Part shown: positions 17,524-26,274 of the stretch, piece by piece
Layout of the letters: each line of letters opens with the position of its first letter
Position numbering within the stretch: the first letter of the stretch is position 1
From: Thermoleophilaceae bacterium
GTDB lineage: Bacteria > Actinomycetota > Thermoleophilia > Solirubrobacterales > Thermoleophilaceae
Reading direction: 5' to 3'
Length of the DNA: 64,000 bases
NCBI GenBank assembly: GCA_036378175.1
Contig: DASUWY010000024.1
Location: 62,001-126,000 of the forward strand
Program-made: the position numbers and the translations under genes
Notes under the pieces: generated by a model
What the model saw: the letters and a program-made list of their open reading frames with translations, nothing else
Told to the model about the DNA's origin: nothing
The model's database searches: none

Positions 17524-18489
17524 TCACGTGCCGTCGTCCAGCGGGTCCCAGTAGACCGGCTTGTTCCACGGCGGCGTGATGCCGTCGAAGGGGGGCGCAG
17601 CATCCTGGTCGACAGTTTCGAGCGGAATTAGGCGCAGGTCCGCCGCGACGGTGGTGCGCTCCTGGACGTCGACACCGGGATACGAGGGCCCGTCTATGCC
17701 GTAGCTGCCGCGCACGAACGGGAAGCCGCTCGTGACGTCCACGCCGCGCAGGTGCGTGCGCAGCGGGATGTGCCCGGCGTGACTGCCGCGTGACACGCGG
17801 GTCCAGCCGGTCCAGGGGCCCCACTGCTCGGCGCACTGGCGCTGCTTGCAGTACCGGTAGCCGTGGTGCGCGGTGGCCCGCACGCGCACGCTTCCACCCG
17901 GGTCGAGCTCCACCTGGTACCCCTCCCAGTCGTCGTGATGGAAGCCGGGGTAACGCGGTGCGGCCGGCACCTTCTTCCACAGCTTGTGGGCGAGCCCCAG
18001 CGGCGAGGTGGCGACCTTGTACCCCTTGTCCGACCCCGCCCAGGTGGTGTTCGAATCGACGTAGTAGAACCAGTACTGCAGGAAGGTGCGCCCGCCGTCG
18101 TGGACGACGTGTGTGAAGACGCTGGCGGGTACCCCGGCGTTCGTCTGGCTCACGTCCAGCGTGCGGTCGGCCGGCGCGTTCCCGCAGGCCGTCGTGCGGC
18201 ACTGCCGGTAGTCGATCGGGATCTCCTTCTCGCCCGGCTCGTACACGAGGCTCGGGGCGTATTCGCGCACGAGTGAGGCGTCGCGCTCTCCGTAGGCGGA
18301 GACCAGCGCGTCGTGCCCGTCGTCGCAGCCGCCCCGCACTGCGCACACGATCGCCCGCGCGAGCGCGCCGCCGTAGCCGCGGCCGTCGACGTGCGACAGA
18401 CCGAGCGCCAAGACAGTGGCGAAGGCGAGCGCGACGAGCAGGACCACCGCCGTCCATTCGATGGTCGCCTGGCCGCGCTCGCTCGCCAT
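17524..18489 (-). CDS. Pilin-like signal fused to a Vps62-like secreted domain
   Basis: A 321-residue protein not matched to a named family with confidence. Residues 1-35 look like a TadE/type IV prepilin leader: a charged start, GQATIEW, then an 18-residue hydrophobic helix. The rest is exported and has three pairs of Cys (about 48/55, 96/101, and CKQRQC). The segment around FLQYWFYYV and HHDDWEGYQVEL resembles the Vps62/DUF946 fold, in which His-x-x-Asp-Trp-Glu is conserved. It may be a minor pseudopilin with an extracellular domain. PilT at 55.5 kb is the only other pilus gene in the window. Divergent from the L,D-transpeptidase. Confidence 0.6.
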   Translation of the reverse strand: MASERGQATIEWTAVVLLVALAFATVLALGLSHVDGRGYGGALARAIVCAVRGGCDDGHDALVSAYGERDASLVREYAPSLVYEPGEKEIPIDYRQCRTTACGNAPADRTLDVSQTNAGVPASVFTHVVHDGGRTFLQYWFYYVDSNTTWAGSDKGYKVATSPLGLAHKLWKKVPAAPRYPGFHHDDWEGYQVELDPGGSVRVRATAHHGYRYCKQRQCAEQWGPWTGWTRVSRGSHAGHIPLRTHLRGVDVTSGFPFVRGSYGIDGPSYPGVDVQERTTVAADLRLIPLETVDQDAAPPFDGITPPWNKPVYWDPLDDGT

Positions 18490-18613
18490 GCCGCGAACCT
18501 ACGGAGCGGACCGTAACCCGTGGGTGACAGGCGTAAAAACCCTGCATCTGCGCCGTAACAAAGGCTTTACGAAAAGGTTCTTCCGCTGACGCTCTGCTGC
18601 GCCTATCCTCCAG

Positions 18614-20242
18614 TTGGTGGCGATCAGCGCGGGTTCACCACGCAAGTCGTTCGGACGCAGGCACGCGCTGTGGGCGGTGGCCGCCGTGCTGGTGGTCGCG
18701 ATCGCACTCCTCGCCACCGCAGTCCTCGAATGGTCAGGGGCCTCGCTCACCAGTGACCCGGTGGCGCTCGCCCACCTGAAGTCGCAGCCGCTGGCCGGCT
18801 CGATCGAGAGCGCTCAGGCGTTCGACGCGAACGGCAAGTCGATCCCGCTCAGCATCCACGGCGGCCGGCTCACGCCGCGCACGAAGCTCGCGCCCGGAGA
18901 GCGCATCTCAGTGAACGTCGTGGTGCGGCGCCCCGGCTGGCTCAGCTGGGCGCTAGGCAAGACGCGACACGAGACCCTCACACTCCACGCGCCCGTCGCG
19001 CACGTGACCGAGCGCTGGCTCACCGTCGCGCCCGGCTCTCCGCTGAAGGTGAGCTTCGACAGAGCCGTGAGCGCGGTGGCCTACGGCGAGCCCGCGAAGC
19101 TGCAGCATCGGCGGCTCTCGACCCCGCGGAGCAGCGTCGACCTCGGCGCCCAGCCCGCCGCCGGCACATTCACGGTGGCGGCGGCCGCGCGGCCGTGGGA
19201 GCGCCTCGGCCATCCGCAAGACGTGAGCTGGTTCCCGCCCGCCCGCTCACCCGTGGTCGTGGGGGATCCCGCGCCCGGCACCCAGATCACGCCTTCCACA
19301 CATCTCAGGCTCACGTTCTCGAAGCCAGTGGACAGGGTGCTCGGCTCGGCACGGCCGAAACTCTCTCCGGCGGTGGCCGGGAGCTGGCAGCGGCCCGACA
19401 GCCACACGCTGCTGTTCACCCCGTCCGGCTTCGGCGCGCCGTTCGGCACGACGCTTCACGTGACGCTCCCCAAGGCCGTGTCGCTGCGCGCGCCGGACGG
19501 CGGCAGCGCGAAGAACACGCGCACGATCGACTGGAGTGTGCCGGGCGGCTCGACCCTCAGGCTCCACCAGCTATTGGCGGAGGCAGGCTATCTCCCGGTG
19601 ACGTGGCACTCGTCGGGACCCGCCGTACCGCGCACGCCCGCCGCGCAGGTGGCGGCCGCGACCAACCCGCCGCAGGGCCAGTTCTCCTGGCGCTACTCGA
19701 ACACGCCGCCGGAGCTGCGCCGCATGTGGAGCGCGAGCAACTCGAACCAGATCACGCGCGGCGCGCTGATGATGTTCGAGGACACGCACGGGCTGCAGGC
19801 GGATGGCTTCGCCGGGCCGAAGGTCTGGCACGCGCTGCTCACCGACGCGATCGCGGGCAAGCGTCACAGGGGCGGCTACAGCTACGTGTACGTGCACCGC
19901 AACGTTCCCCAGAAGCTCACGCTCTGGCACAACGGGCACGTGGTGCTCACCTCACCGGGCAACACGGGAGTGCCGTCCGCGCCCACGCAGCTCGGCACCT
20001 TCCCGGTGTTCGAGCACATCCCGGTGGGGACGATGAGCGGGACCAACCCGGACGGCTCGCATTACAACGATCCCGGCATCAAGTGGATCAGCTACTTCAA
20101 CGGCGGCGACGCGCTGCACGCCTTCAACCGCGCGTCGTTCGGCACGCCGCAGAGCCTCGGCTGTGTTGAGCTGCCGCTCGCGGCCGCGGCGAAGGTGTGG
20201 CCCTACACGCCTATCGGCACGCTCGTGACGATCGAGAACTAG
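18614..20242 (+). CDS. Membrane-anchored L,D-transpeptidase-like protein
   Basis: 542 residues from GTG. A single N-terminal membrane segment spans about 17-38. Two Ig-like beta modules follow (40-310), then a peptidoglycan-binding-like helical region (about 330-410, ITRGALMMFEDTHGLQADG), and a YkuD domain (about 415-542). The putative nucleophile is Cys517 with His502. The usual Ser-His-Gly-Cys is Ser-Leu-Gly-Cys here. If active it would make 3-3 crosslinks or attach proteins in the wall. The Ig-YkuD arrangement is typical of actinobacterial Ldts; the peptidoglycan-binding insert is less usual. Divergent from the pilin-like gene with a 124-base gap. Confidence 0.85.
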   Translation: MVAISAGSPRKSFGRRHALWAVAAVLVVAIALLATAVLEWSGASLTSDPVALAHLKSQPLAGSIESAQAFDANGKSIPLSIHGGRLTPRTKLAPGERISVNVVVRRPGWLSWALGKTRHETLTLHAPVAHVTERWLTVAPGSPLKVSFDRAVSAVAYGEPAKLQHRRLSTPRSSVDLGAQPAAGTFTVAAAARPWERLGHPQDVSWFPPARSPVVVGDPAPGTQITPSTHLRLTFSKPVDRVLGSARPKLSPAVAGSWQRPDSHTLLFTPSGFGAPFGTTLHVTLPKAVSLRAPDGGSAKNTRTIDWSVPGGSTLRLHQLLAEAGYLPVTWHSSGPAVPRTPAAQVAAATNPPQGQFSWRYSNTPPELRRMWSASNSNQITRGALMMFEDTHGLQADGFAGPKVWHALLTDAIAGKRHRGGYSYVYVHRNVPQKLTLWHNGHVVLTSPGNTGVPSAPTQLGTFPVFEHIPVGTMSGTNPDGSHYNDPGIKWISYFNGGDALHAFNRASFGTPQSLGCVELPLAAAAKVWPYTPIGTLVTIEN

Positions 20243-20253
20243 CCGCGGCACCC

Positions 20254-20286
20254 TTACACGGAATCATGTATCTATAGTCCGTGTAA
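20254..20286. promoter_or_regulatory. Inverted-repeat operator with embedded -10 box upstream of acyl-CoA dehydrogenase pair
   Basis: TTACACGGA (20254-20262) and TCCGTGTAA (20278-20286) are exact reverse complements with a 15-base A/T-rich spacer. TATAGT (20273-20278) within it can serve as a -10 element. The position 8 bases before the ATG at 20294 fits repressor control of the two following dehydrogenase genes, for instance by an acyl-CoA-responsive TetR or FadR protein. No adjacent regulator gene is present. Confidence 0.62.
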
Positions 20287-20293
20287 CGGACCT

Positions 20294-21613
20294 ATGCCGT
20301 CACTCGACGAGACAGGGATGAAGCTGGGCCTGCGGGCTCTCAACGGCATCGCGGGCCTCGAAAGCCTCGACCGGCTCGGCCTGCGCAAGCCCGTGGAGCG
20401 TCTTCTGTTCAGGGCCTCCAAGACGACCGCCGCCACCGCCACGAAGATCGGGCGAAGCTGGGGCGGCGGCCCGAGGCTTTCGAGGGCCGCGCGCCCGGCG
20501 CCCAGCCGCCGGTCCGACCTGTTCGACCTCACCCCCACCGACGAGCAGCAGATGCTGCGCGAATCGTTCGCCGCGTTCGCGAAGGAGCGCATGCGTCCCG
20601 TGGCGCTCGAGGCGGACGCCGGCTGCGGGGCCCCACCGGAGCTGCTGGCCGAGAGCGTGGAGCTGGGCGTGACCATGCTCGGCGTCCCCGAGGAGCTCGG
20701 CGGCGCCGTGTCCGAGCGCTCGGCGGTGACGTCCGTGCTGATCGCCGAGGCGCTTGCCCACGGAGACATGGGAATCGCGCTGGCGGCGCTCGCGCCCTCC
20801 GCCGTCACCACCGCGCTCGGCCTCTGGGGAGACGCGGACCAGCAGTCCACCTACGTGCCGCCCTTCCTCGAGTCGGACGCTCCGGCCGCCGCCCTGGCGC
20901 TGCTCGAGCCGCGTCCGCTGTTCGATCCGCTGAGCCTCCAGACCACAGCGCGCGCCAGTGGCGAGGGCTACGTGCTCGACGGGGCGAAGACGCTCGTGCC
21001 ACGCGTGGCCGACTGTGAGCTCTTCCTCGTGGCCGCTGCGCTCGAGGACGGCCGGCCCGGACTCTTCATCGTGGAGTCGGGCACCACCGGCCTGTCCACC
21101 AGTCCCGAGCCCGCGATGGGCGTGCGCGCGGCCGCAACAGGGGCGCTGATCTTCGACGGGGTACGTGTGCCGGGCGGCGCGCTGCTCGCCGATGGCGATC
21201 CGGCCGTCTACAGAGAGTGCGTGCAGCGCGCCCGGCTTGGCTGGTGCGCGCTTGCCGTGGGCACCGCTCAGGCAGTTCTCGATTACACGATCCCTTACGT
21301 GAACGAGCGCGTGGCCTTCGGCGAGCCGATCTCCAACCGCCAGGCCGTGGCGTTCGCGGTTGCCGACATGGCGATCGAACTCGACGGCATGCGCCTTGCC
21401 ACCTATCGCGCGGCGGCGCGCGCCGACCAGGAGCGCGACTTCGCGCGCGAGGCGGCGGTGGCCCACGAGCTGTGCGGCGCGAAGGGAATGGCCATCGGCT
21501 CGGAGGGAGTGCAGCTCCTGGGCGGCCACGGCTTCGTGAAGGAGCACCCGGTGGAGCGCTGGTACCGCGACCTGCGCGCTGCCGGCCTGATGGAGGGCGC
21601 GCTGCTCGTCTGA
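20294..21613 (+). CDS. Acyl-CoA dehydrogenase family protein, divergent and short at the C-terminus
   Basis: 439 residues. The first 75 residues are an extra basic segment not found in typical family members. Then the usual dehydrogenase fold begins at DLTPTDEQQMLRESFAAFA. FAD-contact segments are weak: the canonical ITEP motif is replaced by ALLEP. The C-terminal region keeps GAKGMAIGSEGVQLLGGHGF and ERWYRDLR, and Glu434 sits where the catalytic base is expected, but the protein ends five residues later, without the final helix. It is followed 8 bases downstream by a second dehydrogenase gene, suggesting a heteromeric alpha/beta enzyme such as the FadE pairs of actinobacteria acting on bulky acyl-CoAs. 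Confidence 0.8.
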   Translation: MPSLDETGMKLGLRALNGIAGLESLDRLGLRKPVERLLFRASKTTAATATKIGRSWGGGPRLSRAARPAPSRRSDLFDLTPTDEQQMLRESFAAFAKERMRPVALEADAGCGAPPELLAESVELGVTMLGVPEELGGAVSERSAVTSVLIAEALAHGDMGIALAALAPSAVTTALGLWGDADQQSTYVPPFLESDAPAAALALLEPRPLFDPLSLQTTARASGEGYVLDGAKTLVPRVADCELFLVAAALEDGRPGLFIVESGTTGLSTSPEPAMGVRAAATGALIFDGVRVPGGALLADGDPAVYRECVQRARLGWCALAVGTAQAVLDYTIPYVNERVAFGEPISNRQAVAFAVADMAIELDGMRLATYRAAARADQERDFAREAAVAHELCGAKGMAIGSEGVQLLGGHGFVKEHPVERWYRDLRAAGLMEGALLV

Positions 21614-21620
21614 GGCTTCG

Positions 21621-22838
21621 ATGATCAATCTCGAGCTACCCAAGAAGTTCAAGCCGCTGGTGAACCAGGCGCACCAGGTGGCGGCCGAGGTGTTCCGGCC
21701 CAACTCGCGCCGCTACGACCGCGACGAGCACACCTATCCGAAGGAGCTCGACATGCTGGCGGCGGCGATCGACGGCCTCGACGAGGGCGGTGCGATCGCG
21801 GGCGCCGGTGCGGCGGGGGTAAAGCGCGAGAACGGCAGCTCGCCGGACAGCGGGGGCACGCGCAACGGCAGCAACATGGCCACCTGCCTCAGCATCATGG
21901 AGCTCTGCTGGGGCGACGTCGGCCTGCTGCTCTCGATGCCTCGCCAGGGCCTCGGCAACTCGGCAATCGCGTCGGTGGCGAACGAGGAGCAGGCAGCGCG
22001 CTTCGCCGGCCGCTGGGCGGCGATGGCGATCACAGAGCCAGAGGCGGGCTCCGACTCCGCCGCCATCCGCACCACCGCGCGCCTCGAAGGCGACGAGTAC
22101 GTGCTGAACGGCGAGAAGATCTTCGTCACCGCGGGCGAGCGCGCGGATCTCGTGGTTGTGTGGGCGAGCCTCGATCCCAGCAAGGGACGCGCCGCGATCA
22201 AGTCGTTCGTCGTGGAGCGCTCCAACCCGGGCCTGAAGCTCGTCCGCGTGGAGGACAAGCTGGGCATCCGCGCGTCGGATACCGCGAACTTCGTGCTCGA
22301 GGACTGCCGAGTGCCGAAGGAGAACCTGCTCGGCGATCCGGAGATCACCGAGAAGGGCGGCTTCGCGGGCGCAATGCAGACGTTCGACAACACGAGGCCG
22401 CTCGTTGCCGCAATGGCGGTGGGCCTTGCGCGTGCGTGCCTCGAGGAGACCACGCGGCTGCTCGCGGACGCCGGCGTGGAGATCGACCTTCACCGCCCCG
22501 CCGAGGTTCAGCCGGCCGCGGCGGCCGAGCTGCTTGCGCTCGAGGCGGACTACGAGGCGGCGCGCCTGCTCACGCTGAGGGCCGCGTGGATGGCCGACAA
22601 CCGCAAGCCCAACTCGCTACAGGCATCGATGGCGAAGGCGAAGGCCGGACGTACGTGCGTGGACATCGCCCTGCGCTGCGTGCGGCTTTGCGGCGCCATC
22701 GGCTACGGCGAGAGCGAGCTGCTCGAGAAGTGGGCGCGCGACGCGAAGATCCTCGACATCTTCGAGGGCACGCAGCAGATCCAGCTCCTGATCGTCGCGC
22801 GCCAGCTCCTCGGGAAGAGCTCTGCCGAGCTGCGCTGA
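21621..22838 (+). CDS. Acyl-CoA dehydrogenase (pair partner)
   Basis: 405-residue flavoenzyme that oxidises acyl-CoA thioesters and hands electrons to ETF. The ITEPEAGSD flavin motif is present, as is the arginine-rich DKLGIRASDTANFVLEDCRVP region, and the catalytic-base candidate is Glu382 in IFEGTQQIQ. A loop at about 50-75 (GAIAGAGAAGVKRENG) is an insertion relative to short-chain enzymes. Eight bases separate it from the preceding dehydrogenase, so they form a two-gene operon under the operator at 20254-20286. Its stop codon TGA is directly followed by TCA, the stop of the convergent F420-type gene. Confidence 0.92.
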   Translation: MINLELPKKFKPLVNQAHQVAAEVFRPNSRRYDRDEHTYPKELDMLAAAIDGLDEGGAIAGAGAAGVKRENGSSPDSGGTRNGSNMATCLSIMELCWGDVGLLLSMPRQGLGNSAIASVANEEQAARFAGRWAAMAITEPEAGSDSAAIRTTARLEGDEYVLNGEKIFVTAGERADLVVVWASLDPSKGRAAIKSFVVERSNPGLKLVRVEDKLGIRASDTANFVLEDCRVPKENLLGDPEITEKGGFAGAMQTFDNTRPLVAAMAVGLARACLEETTRLLADAGVEIDLHRPAEVQPAAAAELLALEADYEAARLLTLRAAWMADNRKPNSLQASMAKAKAGRTCVDIALRCVRLCGAIGYGESELLEKWARDAKILDIFEGTQQIQLLIVARQLLGKSSAELR

Positions 22839-23786
22839 TCAGCCGTTGAAGCGCGGCACGAACTCGCGAGCCCAGGTGTCGAAGAACTCGTCCTGATTCG
22901 GGCCGATCTGCTGGACGAACAGCTCGTCCACGCCGGCGTCGGCGTACTCCTGGAGGGTGTTCATGTGGTGGTCGAGGTCGGGGCCGCACGGCACCGTGCC
23001 GGCGACCATGTCCTCGGTCACGAGCTCGCTCGCCTGCTCGAAGTGCGCGGGCGTGGGCAGCACCTGAGCGAGCTCGCCGGGAAGCTGCTCGTTCGGCCAG
23101 AGGCGGTAGGCGGTCTTGCGCGCCTCAGCCTCGTCGCTGCCGAAACAGACCTTCGTGCCCGCCTGCACCGGGCCCGTGCCGCCCTCGTCGCGGTACTGCT
23201 TGATCAGCTCGTCGGGGCTCGTTGTGGCGTAGCCGTCGCCGATCCGCGCGGCGAGCTTCACCGCCTTCGGGCCGAAGCCGGACACGAGGATCTCCGGCGG
23301 CTCGTCCGGCAGGTCGTAGATGCGGGCGTTCTCCACGCGGTAGTGCCGGCCCCGGTGCGACTGGCTGCCGCCCTGCCACAGGAGCCGGATGACCTCCACG
23401 GCCTCCTCGAGCATCTCGAGCCGCTCGTCGGCCTGCGGCCAGTGGTCGCCGAAGATGTGTTCGTTGAGCGCCTCGCCGCTGCCCACTCCTAGCTGGAAGC
23501 GGCCCTCGAGTAGCACGGAAGCGGTGGCGGCGGCCTGCGCGATCACGGCTGGATGGATGCGAAGCGTCGGACAGGTGACGCCGGTGGTCACCCGCATGTT
23601 GGTGGCCTCGGCGATGGCGCCGATCGACGCCCACACGAACGGGCTGTGGCCCTGCTCGTCGATCCACGGGTGGTAGTGGTCGGAGATCCAGAGCGCGTGG
23701 AAGCCCGCGTTCTCAGCGCGCTTCGCGAGCCGCACCTGGTCGCGCGGTCCCCACTCTTCGCTTGACAGGAAATAGCCGAGCTTCAT
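22839..23786 (-). CDS. LLM-class F420-dependent oxidoreductase (TIGR03557-like)
   Basis: 315-residue luciferase-like TIM barrel. The opening KLGYFLSSEEWGPRDQVRLA, with WISDHYHPWIDEQGHSPFVW (spread over residues about 33-52), is typical of the group related to F420-dependent glucose-6-phosphate dehydrogenase. GVGSGEALNEHIFG at about 100-113 is the cofactor-site loop of that enzyme. Substrate is therefore a hydride donor or acceptor using reduced or oxidised F420, but not necessarily glucose 6-phosphate. The gene is convergent with the dehydrogenase pair and 33 bases downstream of ohr. Confidence 0.88.
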   Translation of the reverse strand: MKLGYFLSSEEWGPRDQVRLAKRAENAGFHALWISDHYHPWIDEQGHSPFVWASIGAIAEATNMRVTTGVTCPTLRIHPAVIAQAAATASVLLEGRFQLGVGSGEALNEHIFGDHWPQADERLEMLEEAVEVIRLLWQGGSQSHRGRHYRVENARIYDLPDEPPEILVSGFGPKAVKLAARIGDGYATTSPDELIKQYRDEGGTGPVQAGTKVCFGSDEAEARKTAYRLWPNEQLPGELAQVLPTPAHFEQASELVTEDMVAGTVPCGPDLDHHMNTLQEYADAGVDELFVQQIGPNQDEFFDTWAREFVPRFNG

Positions 23787-23819
23787 CGCCGGGCGTGGGA
23801 TGCCCGGAATGCGCCCGGT

Positions 23820-24257
23820 CTATTCCACAGACTTGCCGTTGGCCGTGAGCTTCACCTCGACGTTGCCGCGCGTGGCGTTCGAGTAGGGACAAACCTTGTG
23901 AGCCGCCGCCACCAGCCGCACCGCCTCGTCGGCGTCGTCGATGGACGGCAGGGTCACATCGAGCTCCACGGCCACGTTGAAGCCACGCTCTTCCGTGGTG
24001 ATCAAGCTGACCTTGCTCTCGATAGATGCGTCGCCCAGCTCGACCTTCTCGCGCCGGCCCACCGCTCCGAGCGCACCCTCGAAGCACGCCGCGTAGCCCA
24101 CGGCGAAGAGCTGCTCGGGGTTCGTTCCGCCCCCGTCGCCGCCCATCTCCTTCGGCAGCCGCAGCGTCACGTCGAGCTGCCCGTCGCTCGTCTTCCCGTG
24201 CCCCTCGGCACGGCCGCCCTGCACGCTCGCCTCGGCGGTGTACACGACCTTCGCCAA
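23820..24257 (-). CDS. ohr: Organic hydroperoxide resistance protein (Ohr/OsmC family)
   Basis: 145-residue thiol peroxidase that reduces organic and lipid hydroperoxides. The two reactive cysteines are Cys58 (GYAACFEGAL) and Cys123 (HKVCPYSNATRGN), each in its family motif, and the N-terminal VYTAEASVQGGRAEGHG matches Ohr rather than OsmC. The start codon lies one base after the stop of the GMC oxidoreductase gene, so both are on one message. A flavin-dependent alcohol oxidase making peroxide next to a peroxidase is a sensible pairing, though this is inferred. Confidence 0.93.
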   Translation of the reverse strand: MAKVVYTAEASVQGGRAEGHGKTSDGQLDVTLRLPKEMGGDGGGTNPEQLFAVGYAACFEGALGAVGRREKVELGDASIESKVSLITTEERGFNVAVELDVTLPSIDDADEAVRLVAAAHKVCPYSNATRGNVEVKLTANGKSVE

Positions 24258-24258
24258 T

Positions 24259-26241
24259 TCAGTCCTCCTTGAGGATCTCGCCCGCGGTGCGGTGCGCGAG
24301 CGACATGATCGAGATCATCGGGTTCACTCCGGGAGCCGTGGGGAACGCAGACGCGTCGCCGATCCAGACGCCCTTCATGTCGTGCAACTCGCCCCTGCCG
24401 TTCGCCACCGAGGTCTGCGGATCAGACCCCATCCGGCATGAGCAGAGCTGGTGCGCGGTGAAGATCGCCACGTCGTTCGGCTCGTAGGAGGCGTTCTCGA
24501 TCTTGTCGAGGAACGCGTCGAAGTCCTCGCCCTTCCGCCAGGACGTGGGCTCCGCATGGAGGGTGAAGATCTCCGTCGCCCCCGCCGCCTTGTGCAGCTT
24601 CGCCAGCTCCTGGTTGCCGCGCACGAAGATGCGGCGATCCACCTCGTCGCTGAGCGACCATCGCACCACCGCGCGGCCGTGGGCGTCGATCGCCACCTCG
24701 CCCTCGCCGTGGTCGCGCGCCACCGTGATGAACGGCGCGGCGTACTTGAGCGAGGCGCCGAAGTCGCGCTTGTGCTGCGCGCCGTCCTCGAAGGGCCAGT
24801 TGGCCGCGATCAGAGCGGGCGCCGTGGGAGCGCTCTCGATGAGGAAGCCCCACTCGCCCTCGGCGTTCGCGAACTGGTACGAGACGGCGGACTGGGCCTG
24901 GCCGATCCAGCCCTCGATCGGCTCCTCGTACACCCCCTCCACGATCGCGGCGGGATGCAGCCGCAGGTGCTTGCCGGCCGCCGGGCCGCCGATGCCGCTG
25001 CGCAGGAGCAGCGCCGGGGACTCCACCGCTCCCGCCGCCACCACCACCGTGCCGGCCTCGACCGTGAGGCTCGTGGTCGAGCCGTCCGCGTTCGTCACCG
25101 TCGCCTCCACGCCGGTGGCATGACCGTCGGCCGTCTTGATGCGGTCCGCACGGGCGCCCACCACGAACTTCGCCCCCGCGTCCGAGGCGTCCTGGAGGTA
25201 CGTCTTCATCGTCGACTGCTTGCAGCCGCGCTGGCATCCCGTGTAGCAGTAGCCGCACACGCGCGGGTCGTCGCACTTCGGATCGGCGTTGCGGGTGATC
25301 GGCTTCCACGGGAAGCCACACGCCTCCATGCCCTCGATCATCTTGCGGTGCGAACGGTTCTGTGACGTCGCCTCCACGTTCACCTGCAGCCGCTCCCACA
25401 CCGCGTCGATGTGCTGCTCGTACTCGAGCTGGTCGATCCCCTCCACGCCATGCTCCGCCCACTCCCTGCGGATGTGCTCAGGCGTGCGGATGCAGTTCAT
25501 GTAGTTGACGATCGTGCCGCCGCCGAGCGTGGCGCCGGCGAGCACCGAGATCGAGCCGTCCTCGGAAGCGAGCAGCCCGCCGCCGAGGTACAGCTCGAGC
25601 GACCCGAGCAGCTCGAGCTGCTTGAAGTCCTGCTCGTTGCGGTAGGCGCCCTGCTCGAGCACCACCACCGACTTGCCGCCCTTCGCCAGCTCGGCCGCCA
25701 GCACGCCGCCGCCCGCCCCGGAGCCCACCACGCACACGTCCGCGGTGAGGGTGGCCTCGGCGCCGGCGAGCTGCTCCAGCTTGATCGTCTTGGGCGCCTC
25801 GTCTGCGCTCGGCGGGGCGCTGATCGGCCCGGGATAGCCCAGCGCGTCCCAGTTCGGGTTGCGGCCCTGCTCGTCGGGCAGCGCATAGAAGAAGAGCATC
25901 GTGAGGCCCTTGAAGACCTTGATTCCCAGCTTGGCCTCCGGACCGCTCGCGGCCACCTGCTTCAACACCTGCGTGCGCACCTCGACCGGCATCGAGGCGA
26001 AGTCGTTCGCGCTCAGGCCGTCGAGCAACTGGCCGAAGCCCTCGATCTCCTCGGGCAGCATGGCCTGCGCCATCAGGCCCTCGATCTGCGCTGCCACGCC
26101 CATGTCGGAGGCCGAGCGGGCCATGAAGGCGCGCATAGTCTCGTCGTCGCCCTCGTAGGGAGCCGAGGGTACGAACGTGTCGCACAGCGCCTCGAGCGTC
26201 CGCCGGCGAGTCTCGTCGAGCACGCCTGCCATCACTGCCAT
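24259..26241 (-). CDS. GMC-family FAD oxidoreductase (long-chain alcohol oxidase-like)
   Basis: 660 residues. The N-terminal 160 residues are a helical region like the gluconate-dehydrogenase subunit-3 or fatty-alcohol-oxidase leader. The FAD domain starts at about 167 (CVVGSGAGGGVLAAELA) and includes the GMC signature GATLGGGTIVNYMN. A Cys cluster CDDPRVCGYCYTGCQRGC follows at about 320-338, as in cholesterol-oxidase-like and fatty alcohol oxidases. The C-terminal GMC motif is near THQLCSCRMGSDP and GDASAFPTAPGVNPM. It oxidises an alcohol, probably long-chain or sterol-like. Co-transcribed with ohr. Confidence 0.87.
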   Translation of the reverse strand: MAVMAGVLDETRRRTLEALCDTFVPSAPYEGDDETMRAFMARSASDMGVAAQIEGLMAQAMLPEEIEGFGQLLDGLSANDFASMPVEVRTQVLKQVAASGPEAKLGIKVFKGLTMLFFYALPDEQGRNPNWDALGYPGPISAPPSADEAPKTIKLEQLAGAEATLTADVCVVGSGAGGGVLAAELAKGGKSVVVLEQGAYRNEQDFKQLELLGSLELYLGGGLLASEDGSISVLAGATLGGGTIVNYMNCIRTPEHIRREWAEHGVEGIDQLEYEQHIDAVWERLQVNVEATSQNRSHRKMIEGMEACGFPWKPITRNADPKCDDPRVCGYCYTGCQRGCKQSTMKTYLQDASDAGAKFVVGARADRIKTADGHATGVEATVTNADGSTTSLTVEAGTVVVAAGAVESPALLLRSGIGGPAAGKHLRLHPAAIVEGVYEEPIEGWIGQAQSAVSYQFANAEGEWGFLIESAPTAPALIAANWPFEDGAQHKRDFGASLKYAAPFITVARDHGEGEVAIDAHGRAVVRWSLSDEVDRRIFVRGNQELAKLHKAAGATEIFTLHAEPTSWRKGEDFDAFLDKIENASYEPNDVAIFTAHQLCSCRMGSDPQTSVANGRGELHDMKGVWIGDASAFPTAPGVNPMISIMSLAHRTAGEILKED

Positions 26242-26274
26242 GGGGCCACCTCTCCTCGTTGGTCGCGGGGCAGC

